A stretch of 34,966 bases of DNA from Micromonospora sp. CPCC 205371 (GTDB lineage: Bacteria > Actinomycetota > Actinomycetes > Mycobacteriales > Micromonosporaceae): positions 1 to 34,966 of the forward strand of contig NZ_JAIBNX010000085.1 in NCBI RefSeq assembly GCF_026130045.1, given 5' to 3'. The position numbers were made by a program, and so were the translations under genes. The notes under the pieces are model-generated. The model saw only the letters and a program-made list of their open reading frames with translations, made no database searches and was not told the DNA's origin. Each line of letters begins with the position of its first letter. Positions within the stretch are counted from its first letter, which is position 1. Below are positions 21,511-29,038 of this stretch, one piece after another.

Positions 21511-22437
21511 GTGCTGGGGGTCATCGCGGCCGCGCTCGGCGGGCCTGAGGTTCTGCAAGTGACTGAGCTGCCCGATCCCGAGGCGCAGCCCGGGCAGGTG
21601 GTCGTCCGGGTCCGCGCGGTGTGTGTGCACCCCGCCGATGTCGCCGCCACCACGGGACAGATCCCTCGCGGACCGGTGATGCCGCCGTTCCTGCCCGGGT
21701 GGGACATCGCCGGCGAGGTGGCCGCGGTCGGCCCCGACACGACCGACTTCCGGATTGGTGACCGCGTCGTCGGGATGATCCCGTGGTACCTGACCCGCGG
21801 CGCACCCGGTGGCTACGCCGAGCTGGTGGCCGCCGACGCCGACTGGTTGGTGCCGCTGCCAGACGATCTCGACTTCGCGGCGGCCTCCACGGTGCCGCTC
21901 AACGCCCAGACCGCGCACCAGGGCCTGGCGCTGCTGTCATTGGACCTGCTGTCCGACGGCAGCAGCATGCTGGTCACCGGCGCCAGTGGCGGTGTGGGCG
22001 GCTTCGCCGCTCAGCTCGCGGCCCAGAGGGGCTTCCGCGTACTGGCACAGGCCACCGACGGGGACGAAGAGTGGGTGCGCGGTCTCGGCGCTCACGAGGT
22101 GATCTCCCGGTCCGCCGATTTGTCCGCGGTGGGGCCGGTGGCCGCGGTGTTCGACGCGGTCCCGCTCGGCGAGGCGGCGGCCGCCGCCGTCGAAAACAGG
22201 GGATTCGTGGTCACCACCCGTCCGACGCCGGCCATCGATCCGGCACGGGGCGTGCGCCAAGACCTTCAGCTCATCCGGCTCGACCGGAAGCTGCTGGCGG
22301 AGTTGGTCGAGCAGGTGGCGGCGGGCACGCTGCGCACGCGCGTGGCGGTCACCATGCCGTTGACCGAAGCGGCCGACGCGCACCGGCGGGTGCTGGCCGG
22401 TGGCCTGCACGGCAAGGTCGTGCTGACGCTCGACTAG
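21511..22437 (+). CDS. Zinc-free quinone oxidoreductase-like MDR protein
   Basis: 308 residues of the medium-chain dehydrogenase/reductase family, NADPH:quinone reductase branch. GroES-like N-terminal part (1-120) with 'QVVVRVRAVCVHPADVA' and 'PGWDIAGEVAAVG'; Rossmann domain from about 145 with 'MLVTGASGGVGGFAAQLA' (AxGGVG-type NADPH loop). The catalytic-zinc ligands of alcohol dehydrogenases are absent, as in quinone reductases. The start GTG 21511 lies six bases after a TATAGT -10 box (21499-21504), so the mRNA is probably leaderless. It starts 26 bp after the DUF4239 gene. Confidence 0.87.
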   Translation: MLGVIAAALGGPEVLQVTELPDPEAQPGQVVVRVRAVCVHPADVAATTGQIPRGPVMPPFLPGWDIAGEVAAVGPDTTDFRIGDRVVGMIPWYLTRGAPGGYAELVAADADWLVPLPDDLDFAAASTVPLNAQTAHQGLALLSLDLLSDGSSMLVTGASGGVGGFAAQLAAQRGFRVLAQATDGDEEWVRGLGAHEVISRSADLSAVGPVAAVFDAVPLGEAAAAAVENRGFVVTTRPTPAIDPARGVRQDLQLIRLDRKLLAELVEQVAAGTLRTRVAVTMPLTEAADAHRRVLAGGLHGKVVLTLD

Positions 22438-22554
22438 CCCCGCTGGTCAGGGGCGTTTACAGGGTTTAGGGCTTGCACCCAGGTAGCGAGGCGCTGCGCG
22501 AACAATTCGTCGAATGGCCGCGGAAATAGTCGACGCCGCGACGCCGGGGTCGGG

Positions 22555-23151
22555 TCAGGTGGGGTAGGGGTCGGCTCGGATGCGGGCGTGCAGATGCATG
22601 TCGTGCCGGCCGTCGGAGTGGACGGCGTCGCTGCGCTTGGTGCCCTCCAAAAGGAAACCGGCTTTGACGGCGACCCGGCACGACGCGGCGTTACGGGTCG
22701 AGTGATCCAGGTGCACGCGGTGGAAACCGGCCTCGCCCAGCGCCCACTCGCTCAACGCCGTCAGGGCGCGGGAAGCCACGCCCGATCCACGGGCGGCCGG
22801 GAGCACCCAGTACGAGCACTCCGCGACGCCGTCGTTCAGGTTCATGCCGCCCATGGCGATGCGCCCCAACACCTCGCCGCCGCCGCGGGTGACCGCCCAG
22901 TGTGCCCCCGTCTCCTGCGCCCAGGCCTCGCGGTACTGGTCGAACCACTCGCGGACCTGCTCCACCGACGCGGGTTGGCGGGTGTGCCAGTGCTTGATCG
23001 CGGGGTCTTGGTAGGCCGCCAGGAAGGTGGCCGCGTCGGACGACTCCCAGAGGCGCAGGAGCAGGCCACCCGGGGCGGCGAGCACCGGTTGGGGGCCGGC
23101 GGCGAGGGTGCCGGCTGGGATGGTTGGCGGCGTCGTCAGAAATGCCCTCAC
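22555..23151 (-). CDS. GNAT-family N-acetyltransferase (RimJ/RimL type)
   Basis: 198 residues. 'LLLRLWESSDAATFLAAYQDP' at the start, 'GEVLGRIAMGGMNLNDGVAECSYWVLPAARGSGVASRAL' in the middle (acetyl-CoA loop RGSGVA 121-126) and 'NAASCRVAVKAGFLLEG' are the standard blocks of RimJ/RimL-like acetyltransferases, which modify ribosomal proteins, antibiotics or free amino groups. The substrate is not predictable. The gap on its left (22438-22554) holds only a short GCCCC/GGGGC hairpin after the quinone reductase gene. Confidence 0.87.
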   Translation of the reverse strand: MRAFLTTPPTIPAGTLAAGPQPVLAAPGGLLLRLWESSDAATFLAAYQDPAIKHWHTRQPASVEQVREWFDQYREAWAQETGAHWAVTRGGGEVLGRIAMGGMNLNDGVAECSYWVLPAARGSGVASRALTALSEWALGEAGFHRVHLDHSTRNAASCRVAVKAGFLLEGTKRSDAVHSDGRHDMHLHARIRADPYPT

Positions 23152-23173
23152 GCCTTATCCTCGCCCGCCGGAG

Positions 23174-23983
23174 TCAGGTTGTGAACCGGGCCCGGCGCCG
23201 GCGAGCCACCAGGAAGGCCACCGCTCCAGCGATCAGGAGGCCACCGCCCGCGATGCCCAGGGTTGCAGCGTCGGCGCCGGTCACCGGCAGGCCACCACCG
23301 CTGCCGCTGGCAGGCGGGGTGGTGTCTGGCGTCGCCGGAACCGATGCGCTCGGTGACGGGGTGGGCGTGGCCGGCGGAGTCACCAGCTTCACGTACGCGA
23401 AGCCGAGCCGGTTGGTCTCCGCTGGGATGGGCAGTTCCTTGGCGGCCAGGCTCAGCGTGCCCCCGGTGCCCGCGACCGGCGTCGTGCCCTGCCCGCTGTC
23501 CTTCTTGGCGAACTCTTCGATGCCGCCGTTGTCGTCGATCCAGTCCTTGGGGAACCACTGGAAGACGATGGCGGGCATGCGGTCGGCCTGGGCTGCGGGA
23601 GCGGCGGCGACCTGGAACGGCGAAAGCGCGTACGTGCCGCTGCCGGCGGGCAGCTCCTGGTCGATCTCGCACCAGGCGCCCTCCAGGTTGCTGTCCACAT
23701 AGTACTGGCAGTTCGTGAACGTGCGGGGCAGGTCGACGTCGTTGAAGGTCCGGACGTTTACCACCACGCCGGCGGACGCGGCGGTGCCGACGTTGGCGAC
23801 GCCGAGCACGACGGAAGTGGACTCGCCCTGGCGGATTGGATAGCTGACGGCGCGGCCGGACTCGTCGCGTTCGGTCAGCGCCGCGAACTTCGGTGCGTCG
23901 TCGGCCGCGTGGGCGACCGAGGGAACCGTGAGCGCGCCGGCGGTCATGGCTGCCGCGCCGAGCGCGCGCAGGTACATCTTCAT
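23174..23983 (-). CDS. LPxTG-anchored surface protein
   Basis: 269 residues. A signal peptide (about 1-27, 'ALGAAAMTAGALTVPSVAHA'), an extracellular domain of about 160 residues of beta-type sequence ('ESTSVVLGVANVGTAASAGVVVNV', a cysteine pair in 'NCQYYVDSNLEGAWCEID'), a Pro/Thr/Ser-rich stalk, then LPVTG at about 232-236, a hydrophobic helix and the basic tail RRRRARF. This is the standard sorting signal for covalent attachment to peptidoglycan by a sortase. No sortase gene is in the window. I start at ATG 23983-23981 because GGGGAG lies eight bases upstream; the GTG nine bases further is too close to it. Confidence 0.85.
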   Translation of the reverse strand: MKMYLRALGAAAMTAGALTVPSVAHAADDAPKFAALTERDESGRAVSYPIRQGESTSVVLGVANVGTAASAGVVVNVRTFNDVDLPRTFTNCQYYVDSNLEGAWCEIDQELPAGSGTYALSPFQVAAAPAAQADRMPAIVFQWFPKDWIDDNGGIEEFAKKDSGQGTTPVAGTGGTLSLAAKELPIPAETNRLGFAYVKLVTPPATPTPSPSASVPATPDTTPPASGSGGGLPVTGADAATLGIAGGGLLIAGAVAFLVARRRRARFTT

Positions 23984-24105
23984 GAAAGTCACTCCCCGTT
24001 GATGGTCCGGCCGGGACTATACATGGGATCGATGGATCGGGCTGCCCCGTAACGCCGCCTGCCGCTGGAGGGGGCGCGGCCGCGCCAACGCGAGCCGTGG
24101 CCTCG

Positions 24106-24236
24106 TCAGATCTGCGCGAACCGTACCGTGATGGCCAGGCCACCCTCGGGGCGTGCGCAGGCGGTGACGGTGGCGTGGTGGGCTCGCGCGACCGCGTCGA
24201 CGATGGCGAGCCCGAGACCGTAGCCGTCGCGGCGGC
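24106..24236 (-). pseudogene. Sensor histidine kinase C-terminal remnant
   Basis: About 42 codons on the minus strand start at RRDGYGLGLAIVDAVARAH and continue 'HATVTACARPEGGLAITVRFAQI', ending at TGA 24108-24106. 'GxGLGLAIV.AV...H.G.V.....GGL...V.F' is the G2 box and final strands of the histidine-kinase ATPase domain. The sensor, HisKA and the N and G1 boxes are gone. To the right the open sequence continues in a different frame and family (24238-24422). Confidence 0.75.
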
Positions 24237-24237
24237 T

Positions 24238-24422
24238 GTGACGGTCCGTCCGTGCAGGTCATCAGCGGCGAGTACAGCCGTCAGGGTCGTGCGGATCATG
24301 CCTGAGTCGCTGGTGGCCAGGGCGAGCAGTGCCTGGAACGCGGCCTCGCCCGCAGGGACACGCTCGCCGGTGAGGGTGATGGCCTTGGCCGCGACCCGCG
24401 TGCCGGAGGTTTCAGTCGTGAT
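24238..24422 (-). pseudogene. Unassigned coding-like fragment
   Basis: An open stretch on the minus strand with strongly GC-biased third positions, flanked upstream by TGA (24425-24423) and fused out of frame to the kinase relic on the left. It contains 'TRVAAKAITLTGERVPAGEA' and 'GMIRTTLTAVLAADDLHG'. An ATG at 24299 is the only start. I do not recognise the family; it looks like the inside of a real protein rather than a complete gene. Confidence 0.35.
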
Positions 24423-24516
24423 TCAGGACCAGGTAGAGGATCGACCCGACGGCGGAGAGGCGTCGACCTCACCGACCATCTAGCGCCCGCGGTGACGGTC
24501 GGGGACCCGAAACTGA

Positions 24517-24852
24517 TCGAAAGCCTCCTCCGCGATGGTTCCGGCCGTGGCCACGGCGATCGCCTTGCTCAGCCTGGGCATGGCCGTCATCGTGCGGACC
24601 TCCGCGACCAGCATCGGGATCGTCCTCGGACTGCTCTACCTTCTTCCCATCGTCTCCCAGGTGATCGGCGAAGCGCGCTGGCAACGCCTGCTCGAGCAGA
24701 TCGGGCCGATGAGCGCCGGGCTCGCCATCCAGGCCACCACCGATCTCCACAGCCTGCCCCTCAGCCCCTGGGCCGGCCTTGGCGTCACCGCCGCATGGGC
24801 CGGCGCCGCGCTCGCCGCCGGCGGCCTCCTGCTACGAATACGCGACGCCTAG
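24517..24852 (+). pseudogene. ABC-2 type permease C-terminal remnant
   Basis: The frame opens after TGA 24514-24516 and ends at TAG 24850-24852. From ATG 24535 it encodes 105 residues with three hydrophobic segments, 'VATAIALLSLGMAVIVRTSA', 'GIVLGLLYLLPIVSQVIG' and 'LGVTAAWAGAALAAGGLLLR', and the ending 'PLSPWAGLGV.AAWA..AL..G..LLR.RDA' typical of actinobacterial ABC-2 permeases of about 250 residues. The first half, with the initial helices, is missing and no ATPase gene is near. Expression from ATG 24535 is possible but the product would not be a working permease. The 212 bases up to 25064 hold nothing I can support. Confidence 0.75.
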
Positions 24853-25064
24853 CGCTTTCCGGAGTAGCGGTTTCTTTTGTGCCCCGGTCCGTGTCAGTGG
24901 CGGACCGTTTGCTCACGCGGGCTCCGCGCAGGCCGGCGGCTCGCAGAGCTCGCCGAGATCCCCGGCCTCCGCTGCCGGCTTCGCGGGCCAAGCCCCGACC
25001 CCGCACCGGTGGGCGTCCTCGCGCAGTCTGGGCGGCGGGTTGGCCACCGCGATCGCCTTTACCG

Positions 25065-25637
25065 CTACCGTGCCAGTGTGGATGCCGGGTACTCGATCGT
25101 GGCCGCGACCCGATTGGCGGTGGCCGCGCCGAGCTCCCGTTCGGTGATCCACAGTCCCAGGTCGAGCCCGGCGGTCAGCGCGCCCGCGGTGATGCGGTCG
25201 CCGTCGTCCACGACGCGTTCGTCGACGACGGTCACGCCGTAGGCGGCCAACTCGCCGTACGCGTTGCGGTTGGTGGTCGCCCGTCGGCCGGCGAGCAAAC
25301 CCGCGGCGGCGAGCAGCATCCCACCGGTGCACACCGACGCCATCCACCGCGCCGACGGTGCCAGCGCGGCCAGCCGGGCCGGAAGTAGGCCGTGGCTCGC
25401 CTGCGCCCAGGCGCCGGCGGCCGCCCGGTTGAGCCATCCGCCCCCCCGGACCACCACGCCCTCCGGCCCGCCTAGCACCGCTGCGACCCGCCACTGGACA
25501 CCGCGCATGCTGATGACCGGCCCGGCCCGCTCGACCGCGACCAGCTCAACGTCGAACCCCGCCATCGACAACACCTCGAACGGCCCGAACACGTCCAGTT
25601 CGTCGAAGCCGTCGAACAACACGATCTCGATTCGCAC
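25065..25637 (-). CDS. DJ-1/PfpI family protein
   Basis: 190 residues of the class I glutamine-amidotransferase-like DJ-1/PfpI fold, opening with 'RIEIVLFDGFDELDVFGPFEVL'. The conserved nucleophile is Cys103 in SVCTGGMLLAAAGLLAGRRA. In many relatives the following motif is 'ATTHW'; here it is 'ATTNRN', so the neighbouring histidine is replaced by asparagine, which may change or abolish hydrolase-type chemistry. Relatives include isonitrile hydratases, proteases and glyoxalases; I would not choose. Start GTG 25637-25635. It is divergent from the GlxA-type regulator, 52 bp apart, and the two share the same fold. Confidence 0.85.
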   Translation of the reverse strand: MRIEIVLFDGFDELDVFGPFEVLSMAGFDVELVAVERAGPVISMRGVQWRVAAVLGGPEGVVVRGGGWLNRAAAGAWAQASHGLLPARLAALAPSARWMASVCTGGMLLAAAGLLAGRRATTNRNAYGELAAYGVTVVDERVVDDGDRITAGALTAGLDLGLWITERELGAATANRVAATIEYPASTLAR

Positions 25638-25672
25638 CCAGACAGCCTCTCGCTGGGCTGACGTCGTGACGA

Positions 25673-25688
25673 GTGGCATTCTTGCCAC
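25673..25688. promoter_or_regulatory. Operator candidate between DJ-1/PfpI gene and GlxA-type regulator
   Basis: GTGGCA-TTCT-TGCCAC, a perfect 6-bp dyad with a 4-base spacer, one base before the regulator's GTG start. It sits in the only intergenic space (25638-25689) and could serve both genes. Confidence 0.45.
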
Positions 25689-25689
25689 C

Positions 25690-26634
25690 GTGCACAAGAA
25701 ATCCGCCACGCACCGGGTGGCCGTCCTCGCGCTGCCCCGGGTCGTCGCCTTCGACCTGACCATCGCGACGCACGTCTTCGGTCACGAGGGCCACGGCCGG
25801 TACGCGATGACGATCTGCTCGCTGGACGGCGGCTCGATCCCCACCACCACCGCCGGGCTGGGGTTGACCATCGATGCCACGCTCGACGCGCTGACGGACG
25901 CCGACACCGTCATCGTGCCCGGATTCGCCCGCGGCCCCGCACCGGTACGGGCGCTCGCCGCTCTGACCCTCGCGTACCGGCGTGGGGCCCGCATCGCCTC
26001 GATCTGCACCGGCGCGTTCGCTCTGGCCCAGGCCGGTCTGCTCGACGGCCGGCGCGCGACGACCCACTGGGTGCACGCCGAGGCGCTGGCCCGCGAACAC
26101 CCCCGGGTCACCGTCGACGCGAACGCGCTCTACCTTGACGAAGGTCAGGTGGTCACCAGTGCTGGTCTGGCCGCCGGCCTCGACATGTGCCTGTACCTCG
26201 TAGGCAAGGACCACGGCCAGGCCGCGGCGATCCAGCGGGCCCGTCACATGGTCACACCCCTGCATCGGGCCGGTGGTCAGGCACAGTTCATCCCGGCTGG
26301 CACCGCCACCGGTGACGACGAGTTGGCCGCGGTCACCGCCTGGGCGAACGCACACCTGCACTTGCCGGTCACGGTCGCGGACCTTGCCAAGCAGGGCGTG
26401 GTATCCAGCCGTACCCTGCACCGCGCCTTCCGGAACCGGTTCGGGATGAGCCCCCAGGCCTGGCTGACTCAGCAGCGGCTGCGCGCCGCCTGCACCCTAC
26501 TGGAGGACGTCGAGATCACCATCGACGAAGTCGCCCGCCGCACCGGGCTGGGCACCGCCACCAACCTGCGCAACCACTTCCACCGGGCCTTCGCCACCAC
26601 CCCGACCGCGTACCGGCGGGCCTTCACGCCCTAG
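25690..26634 (+). CDS. GlxA-family AraC-type transcriptional regulator
   Basis: 314 residues. The N-terminal DJ-1/PfpI-like sensor domain (about 8-185) has 'RVAVLALPRVVAFDLTIATHVFG' and the cysteine loop SICTGAFALAQAGLLDGRRA with Cys106, followed by the intact 'TTHW'. The C-terminal AraC/XylS DNA-binding domain (about 215-312) contains two helix-turn-helix units: 'VTVADLAKQGVVSSRTLHRAF' and 'TIDEVARRTGLGTATNLRNHFHRAF'. Members are activators that respond to small metabolites. Start GTG 25690; longer in-frame extensions to the left cover the divergent DJ-1/PfpI gene and are not real. It probably controls that gene. Confidence 0.9.
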   Translation: MHKKSATHRVAVLALPRVVAFDLTIATHVFGHEGHGRYAMTICSLDGGSIPTTTAGLGLTIDATLDALTDADTVIVPGFARGPAPVRALAALTLAYRRGARIASICTGAFALAQAGLLDGRRATTHWVHAEALAREHPRVTVDANALYLDEGQVVTSAGLAAGLDMCLYLVGKDHGQAAAIQRARHMVTPLHRAGGQAQFIPAGTATGDDELAAVTAWANAHLHLPVTVADLAKQGVVSSRTLHRAFRNRFGMSPQAWLTQQRLRAACTLLEDVEITIDEVARRTGLGTATNLRNHFHRAFATTPTAYRRAFTP

Positions 26635-26739
26635 CCGACGGGCGGACGCTGTGCGGATTTTCCCTCGCTCGCGGGTTGGCTGTCCGGACTTCTCAAGTTC
26701 CGGTGGGGCGCCGGCCACGCAGGGCTCACACTGCGGGTT

Positions 26740-27429
26740 ATGTCTAGCTCGACGCGCTCGGTGGTCCTTGCCGTGCTGGTGTTGTTGGGGCTGACCGCCG
26801 GAAGGACCCTCGACGAAGCGCGGCAACCGCGGCTCGTCTCGGACGGCGCCCCACTGTACTGGGGCGAGACGGCGGGCGGGGGGTCCGACGGGTTGTCGCC
26901 AGGGGCGCCGCTCTACGTGCCACCTGCGACAGCCCACGGCGGTGGGTCGGCGCAAGGTTGGACACAGCCGGTGGACGCACCCGTGGTATCTGGATTCCGC
27001 ACCCCCGAACGGCCGGGCCACGACGGTGTCGACTTCGGCGCGGCTCGGTACACGCCCATCGTCGCCGCCGCCTCCGGCACCGTCATCAGCTCATACTGCG
27101 ACGCGATCGACGTCCGTGACGGCAGCGCGTGGGGCTGTCACCGGGACGGCGATCCCAACCTCACGAGCGGCTGCGGCTGGCACGTCGACATCATCCATAG
27201 TGGACAGGAAATCACCCGGTACTGCCACATGGTCAGCCAACCACTCGTGGGTGTCGGGGACTTCGTGACGACCGGGCAGGAGTTGGGCCAGGTCGGTTCC
27301 ACAGGCAACTCCAGCGGCCCGCACCTGCACTTCGAGGTGCACGTCAACGGAGACCCAGGACCAGGCGGGGCGGTCGACCCCGAAACCTGGATGAGTGACC
27401 GCGGAGCGCCGCTCGGCGGGTGGTGGTGA
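26740..27429 (+). CDS. M23 family metallopeptidase (LytM domain), exported
   Basis: 229 residues. A hydrophobic N-terminal segment (about 7-21, 'SVVLAVLVLLGLTAG') serves as a signal or anchor. After a spacer, the LytM domain runs from about 73 to 225: 'PVVSGFRTPERPGHDGVDFG' with zinc ligands His94 and Asp98, 'YCHM' with His163, and HLHFEV with His195 and His197. Such enzymes cleave peptide cross-links in peptidoglycan. Four cysteines (Cys120, 133, 145, 162) could form disulfides, fitting an extracellular place. The start ATG has no clear ribosome site and may be leaderless. The imperfect hairpin around CCGGACTT (26691-26707) upstream may end the glxA transcript. Confidence 0.85.
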   Translation: MSSSTRSVVLAVLVLLGLTAGRTLDEARQPRLVSDGAPLYWGETAGGGSDGLSPGAPLYVPPATAHGGGSAQGWTQPVDAPVVSGFRTPERPGHDGVDFGAARYTPIVAAASGTVISSYCDAIDVRDGSAWGCHRDGDPNLTSGCGWHVDIIHSGQEITRYCHMVSQPLVGVGDFVTTGQELGQVGSTGNSSGPHLHFEVHVNGDPGPGGAVDPETWMSDRGAPLGGWW

Positions 27430-27439
27430 TGTTGTAGGT

Positions 27440-27471
27440 TCTCATTTGAGTTGTCGCTTTCTCAAATGAGA
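27440..27471. repeat. 11-bp perfect inverted repeat, AT-rich
   Basis: TCTCATTTGAG (27440-27450) and CTCAAATGAGA (27461-27471) pair perfectly around TTGTCGCTTT. The two arms are also followed by related bases (TTGTCGC and TGTCGC), giving a direct-repeat character as well. The AT content is far above the surroundings. It lies 11 bases after the M23 stop and 39 before the next gene. It may be an IS21/IS481-like transposon end remnant or an operator; there is no T-run to make a standard terminator. Confidence 0.6.
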
Positions 27472-27509
27472 TGTCGCGGCATGGCCGCTGTGCGGCGTGT
27501 CGCCAGGGC

Positions 27510-27821
27510 GTGAGTTCGATCATCGAGTTCTTTGTCGCGCCCGATGACGCCGCCGCGGTCAGTGTTGCGGTCAACGGGCCTAGTGGGAGCTTCGAGTCGG
27601 CGACCTACGGCAACTTCGACGTCTGGTCCACGCTCGAAGAGTGGGAAGGCATCCTAACGAGCCGCAGCATCGAGGAACTGGTTACCAGCGGCGGCCCGAA
27701 CGTCGTTGCCGGCGGGGACGGCTCCCCTGTTGTACTGGCCGCGCCTCCGGATCTCGCGAGGGCGTTGGCCGCTGCTGACGACCACATGCTCAGCAGCGCC
27801 GCCGAGCGGTGGGTTCCCTAG
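27510..27821 (+). CDS. Hypothetical small soluble protein
   Basis: 103 residues from GTG 27510. The sequence is acidic, without membrane segments: 'SSIIEFFVAPDDAAAVSVAV', 'ATYGNFDVWSTLEEWEGIL', 'PDLARALAAADDHMLSSAAERWV'. I do not recognise a named domain. The 'YGNFD...EEWE' block with a 'P.LA..L...DD......A..W' end looks like a conserved actinobacterial protein of unknown role. An alternative ATG at 27471 would extend it through the inverted repeat and is less likely. Confidence 0.6.
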   Translation: MSSIIEFFVAPDDAAAVSVAVNGPSGSFESATYGNFDVWSTLEEWEGILTSRSIEELVTSGGPNVVAGGDGSPVVLAAPPDLARALAAADDHMLSSAAERWVP

Positions 27822-27943
27822 CCGTCGACGCAGAACGAACCGGCAAGTCGCTCTACTGCTGGATCGGTTGACTTCTGGAGTTCCGCAGCACTCGCATCTA
27901 AACCTGGTTGCCAGGGGCGGCGAGCGGCGACCAGGCTGCGTCT

Positions 27944-28747
27944 GTGACTGACCGAGCCGTTGCCCTCCAGATCCCGCCGGGTCTCTGCCCGGGGCGACGC
28001 GGCCTGCTCGCCGAGTTGGCGCGCCGAAACGACGCGGATCACGGCGAGCATCTGTTGGGACTGATCCTGTCGGGCTCGGCGGGGCGAAGCGTCATGACCG
28101 ACCGGTCCGATCTGGATGTGTATGTCGTCCTGACCGATGCTGGCGTGCGCGGACGGGAGACAAGCCATTCCGCGGCGGTCGATGAGATTCCGGTGGCGCT
28201 GTCCAGCTTGGAACGGGTACCGCCATTCGGAACCAGAGGCTGGTGGTTCCGCTGGTCGTTTGCGTGGGCGCCTGTGCTCCTCGACCGCACAGACGGGCGG
28301 TTGGAGTCGGCGCTGCGGCGGCAGGCGACGGTCACGACCGGCGAGGCGGAGGCGATCCTGGTCGAGCACGACCGTCTCGACGGTTGGCTCAACTACGCCT
28401 ATCGAGCACTCAAGAACGATCGCGACGGACGTGCGCTTGAATGCCGTCTGGACGCCGCCGAGTCGATGCCGTGGCTGCTTGATGTCGTCTTCACACTGGC
28501 TGGACGGGTGCGTCCGTACCACAAGTACCTTCCATGGGAACTGCGCCAACACCCACTTCCTGACTGGCACGCCGAGGAACTGCTGGCCTTGCTGACAGCC
28601 ACGCTCGATGGCGTCCCATCAGCGATCCGCGCGACCTTCGAGCGAGTCGAAAGGCTGTGTGCCGCATTCGATGGCGAGCGTGCCGAACCAGTTCTGAGCC
28701 CCATCATCGAAAGCTGGGGCGATGAGTTGCAGCTACTGAGACACTGA
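27944..28747 (+). CDS. Nucleotidyltransferase-domain protein (aminoglycoside nucleotidyltransferase-like)
   Basis: 267 residues. The polymerase-beta-type nucleotidyltransferase motif is clear: GLILSGSAGRSVMTDRSDLD with Gly-Ser at 44-45 and the metal-binding Asp56 and Asp58, followed by 'VYVVL'. The C-terminal half is helical, with 'DGWLNYAYRALKNDRDGRALECRLDAAESMPWLLDVVFTLAGRVRPYHKYL' as in stand-alone nucleotidyltransferases and kanamycin-nucleotidyltransferase-like proteins. It would transfer a nucleotide from NTP to a small molecule or a protein. Substrate unknown; the antibiotic-resistance link is only by analogy. Start GTG 27944. Confidence 0.82.
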   Translation: MTDRAVALQIPPGLCPGRRGLLAELARRNDADHGEHLLGLILSGSAGRSVMTDRSDLDVYVVLTDAGVRGRETSHSAAVDEIPVALSSLERVPPFGTRGWWFRWSFAWAPVLLDRTDGRLESALRRQATVTTGEAEAILVEHDRLDGWLNYAYRALKNDRDGRALECRLDAAESMPWLLDVVFTLAGRVRPYHKYLPWELRQHPLPDWHAEELLALLTATLDGVPSAIRATFERVERLCAAFDGERAEPVLSPIIESWGDELQLLRH

Positions 28748-28809
28748 AACGACGGCCGGATCTGGCCGCTGTTCGGTACTGCCTGCTGCGGGCACGGCAG
28801 GACGCCACT

Positions 28810-29038
28810 GGCTGAGCGAGAGCCGTCCGTCGGAGGCCGGGGTCGGATGCGTTGACCTCCGTCCACCGTTGATAGCCGCCGGGCGCACGTCGAATTCGAT
28901 CTCGTCGCGGGGCAGTGAGTTGCCGGTCGGGCCCTACCACGTCGCCAGGTGGTCGGGATCGGTGAAGGCTCAGTAGACGAGCTGTCGCGGCGCGTCGAAC
29001 ACACGGGAGATGCCGAGCCGCGGAGTTGCGGTGTTCAT
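28810..29038 (-). pseudogene. Decayed SRPBCC (AHSA1-like) gene
   Basis: From ATG 29038 the minus strand encodes MNTATPRLGISRVFDAPRQL and 'VY', then TGA, then 'AFTDPDHLATW', then TAG where the family has Trp, then 'GPTGNSLPRDEIEFDVRP'. One base is lost near 28880, after which 'GGYQRWTEVNASDPG' continues in another frame and similarity fades. So there are two stop codons, one frameshift and a missing C-terminal half. Its start still overlaps the stop of the intact arsR-type gene by 4 bases (ATGA). This is the dead partner of a former ArsR-SRPBCC operon like that at 915-1710. Confidence 0.85.

Noticed and set aside
22438-22554. Protein-like stretch on the minus strand between the quinone reductase and GNAT genes (contains 'FDELFAQRLATWVQAL')
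   Set aside because: Too short, without a start, and not matching any family I know. It could be a relic but the support is too thin.
25546-26421. 291-codon frame antisense to the GlxA-type regulator
   Set aside because: Shadow of the sense gene, without family motifs.
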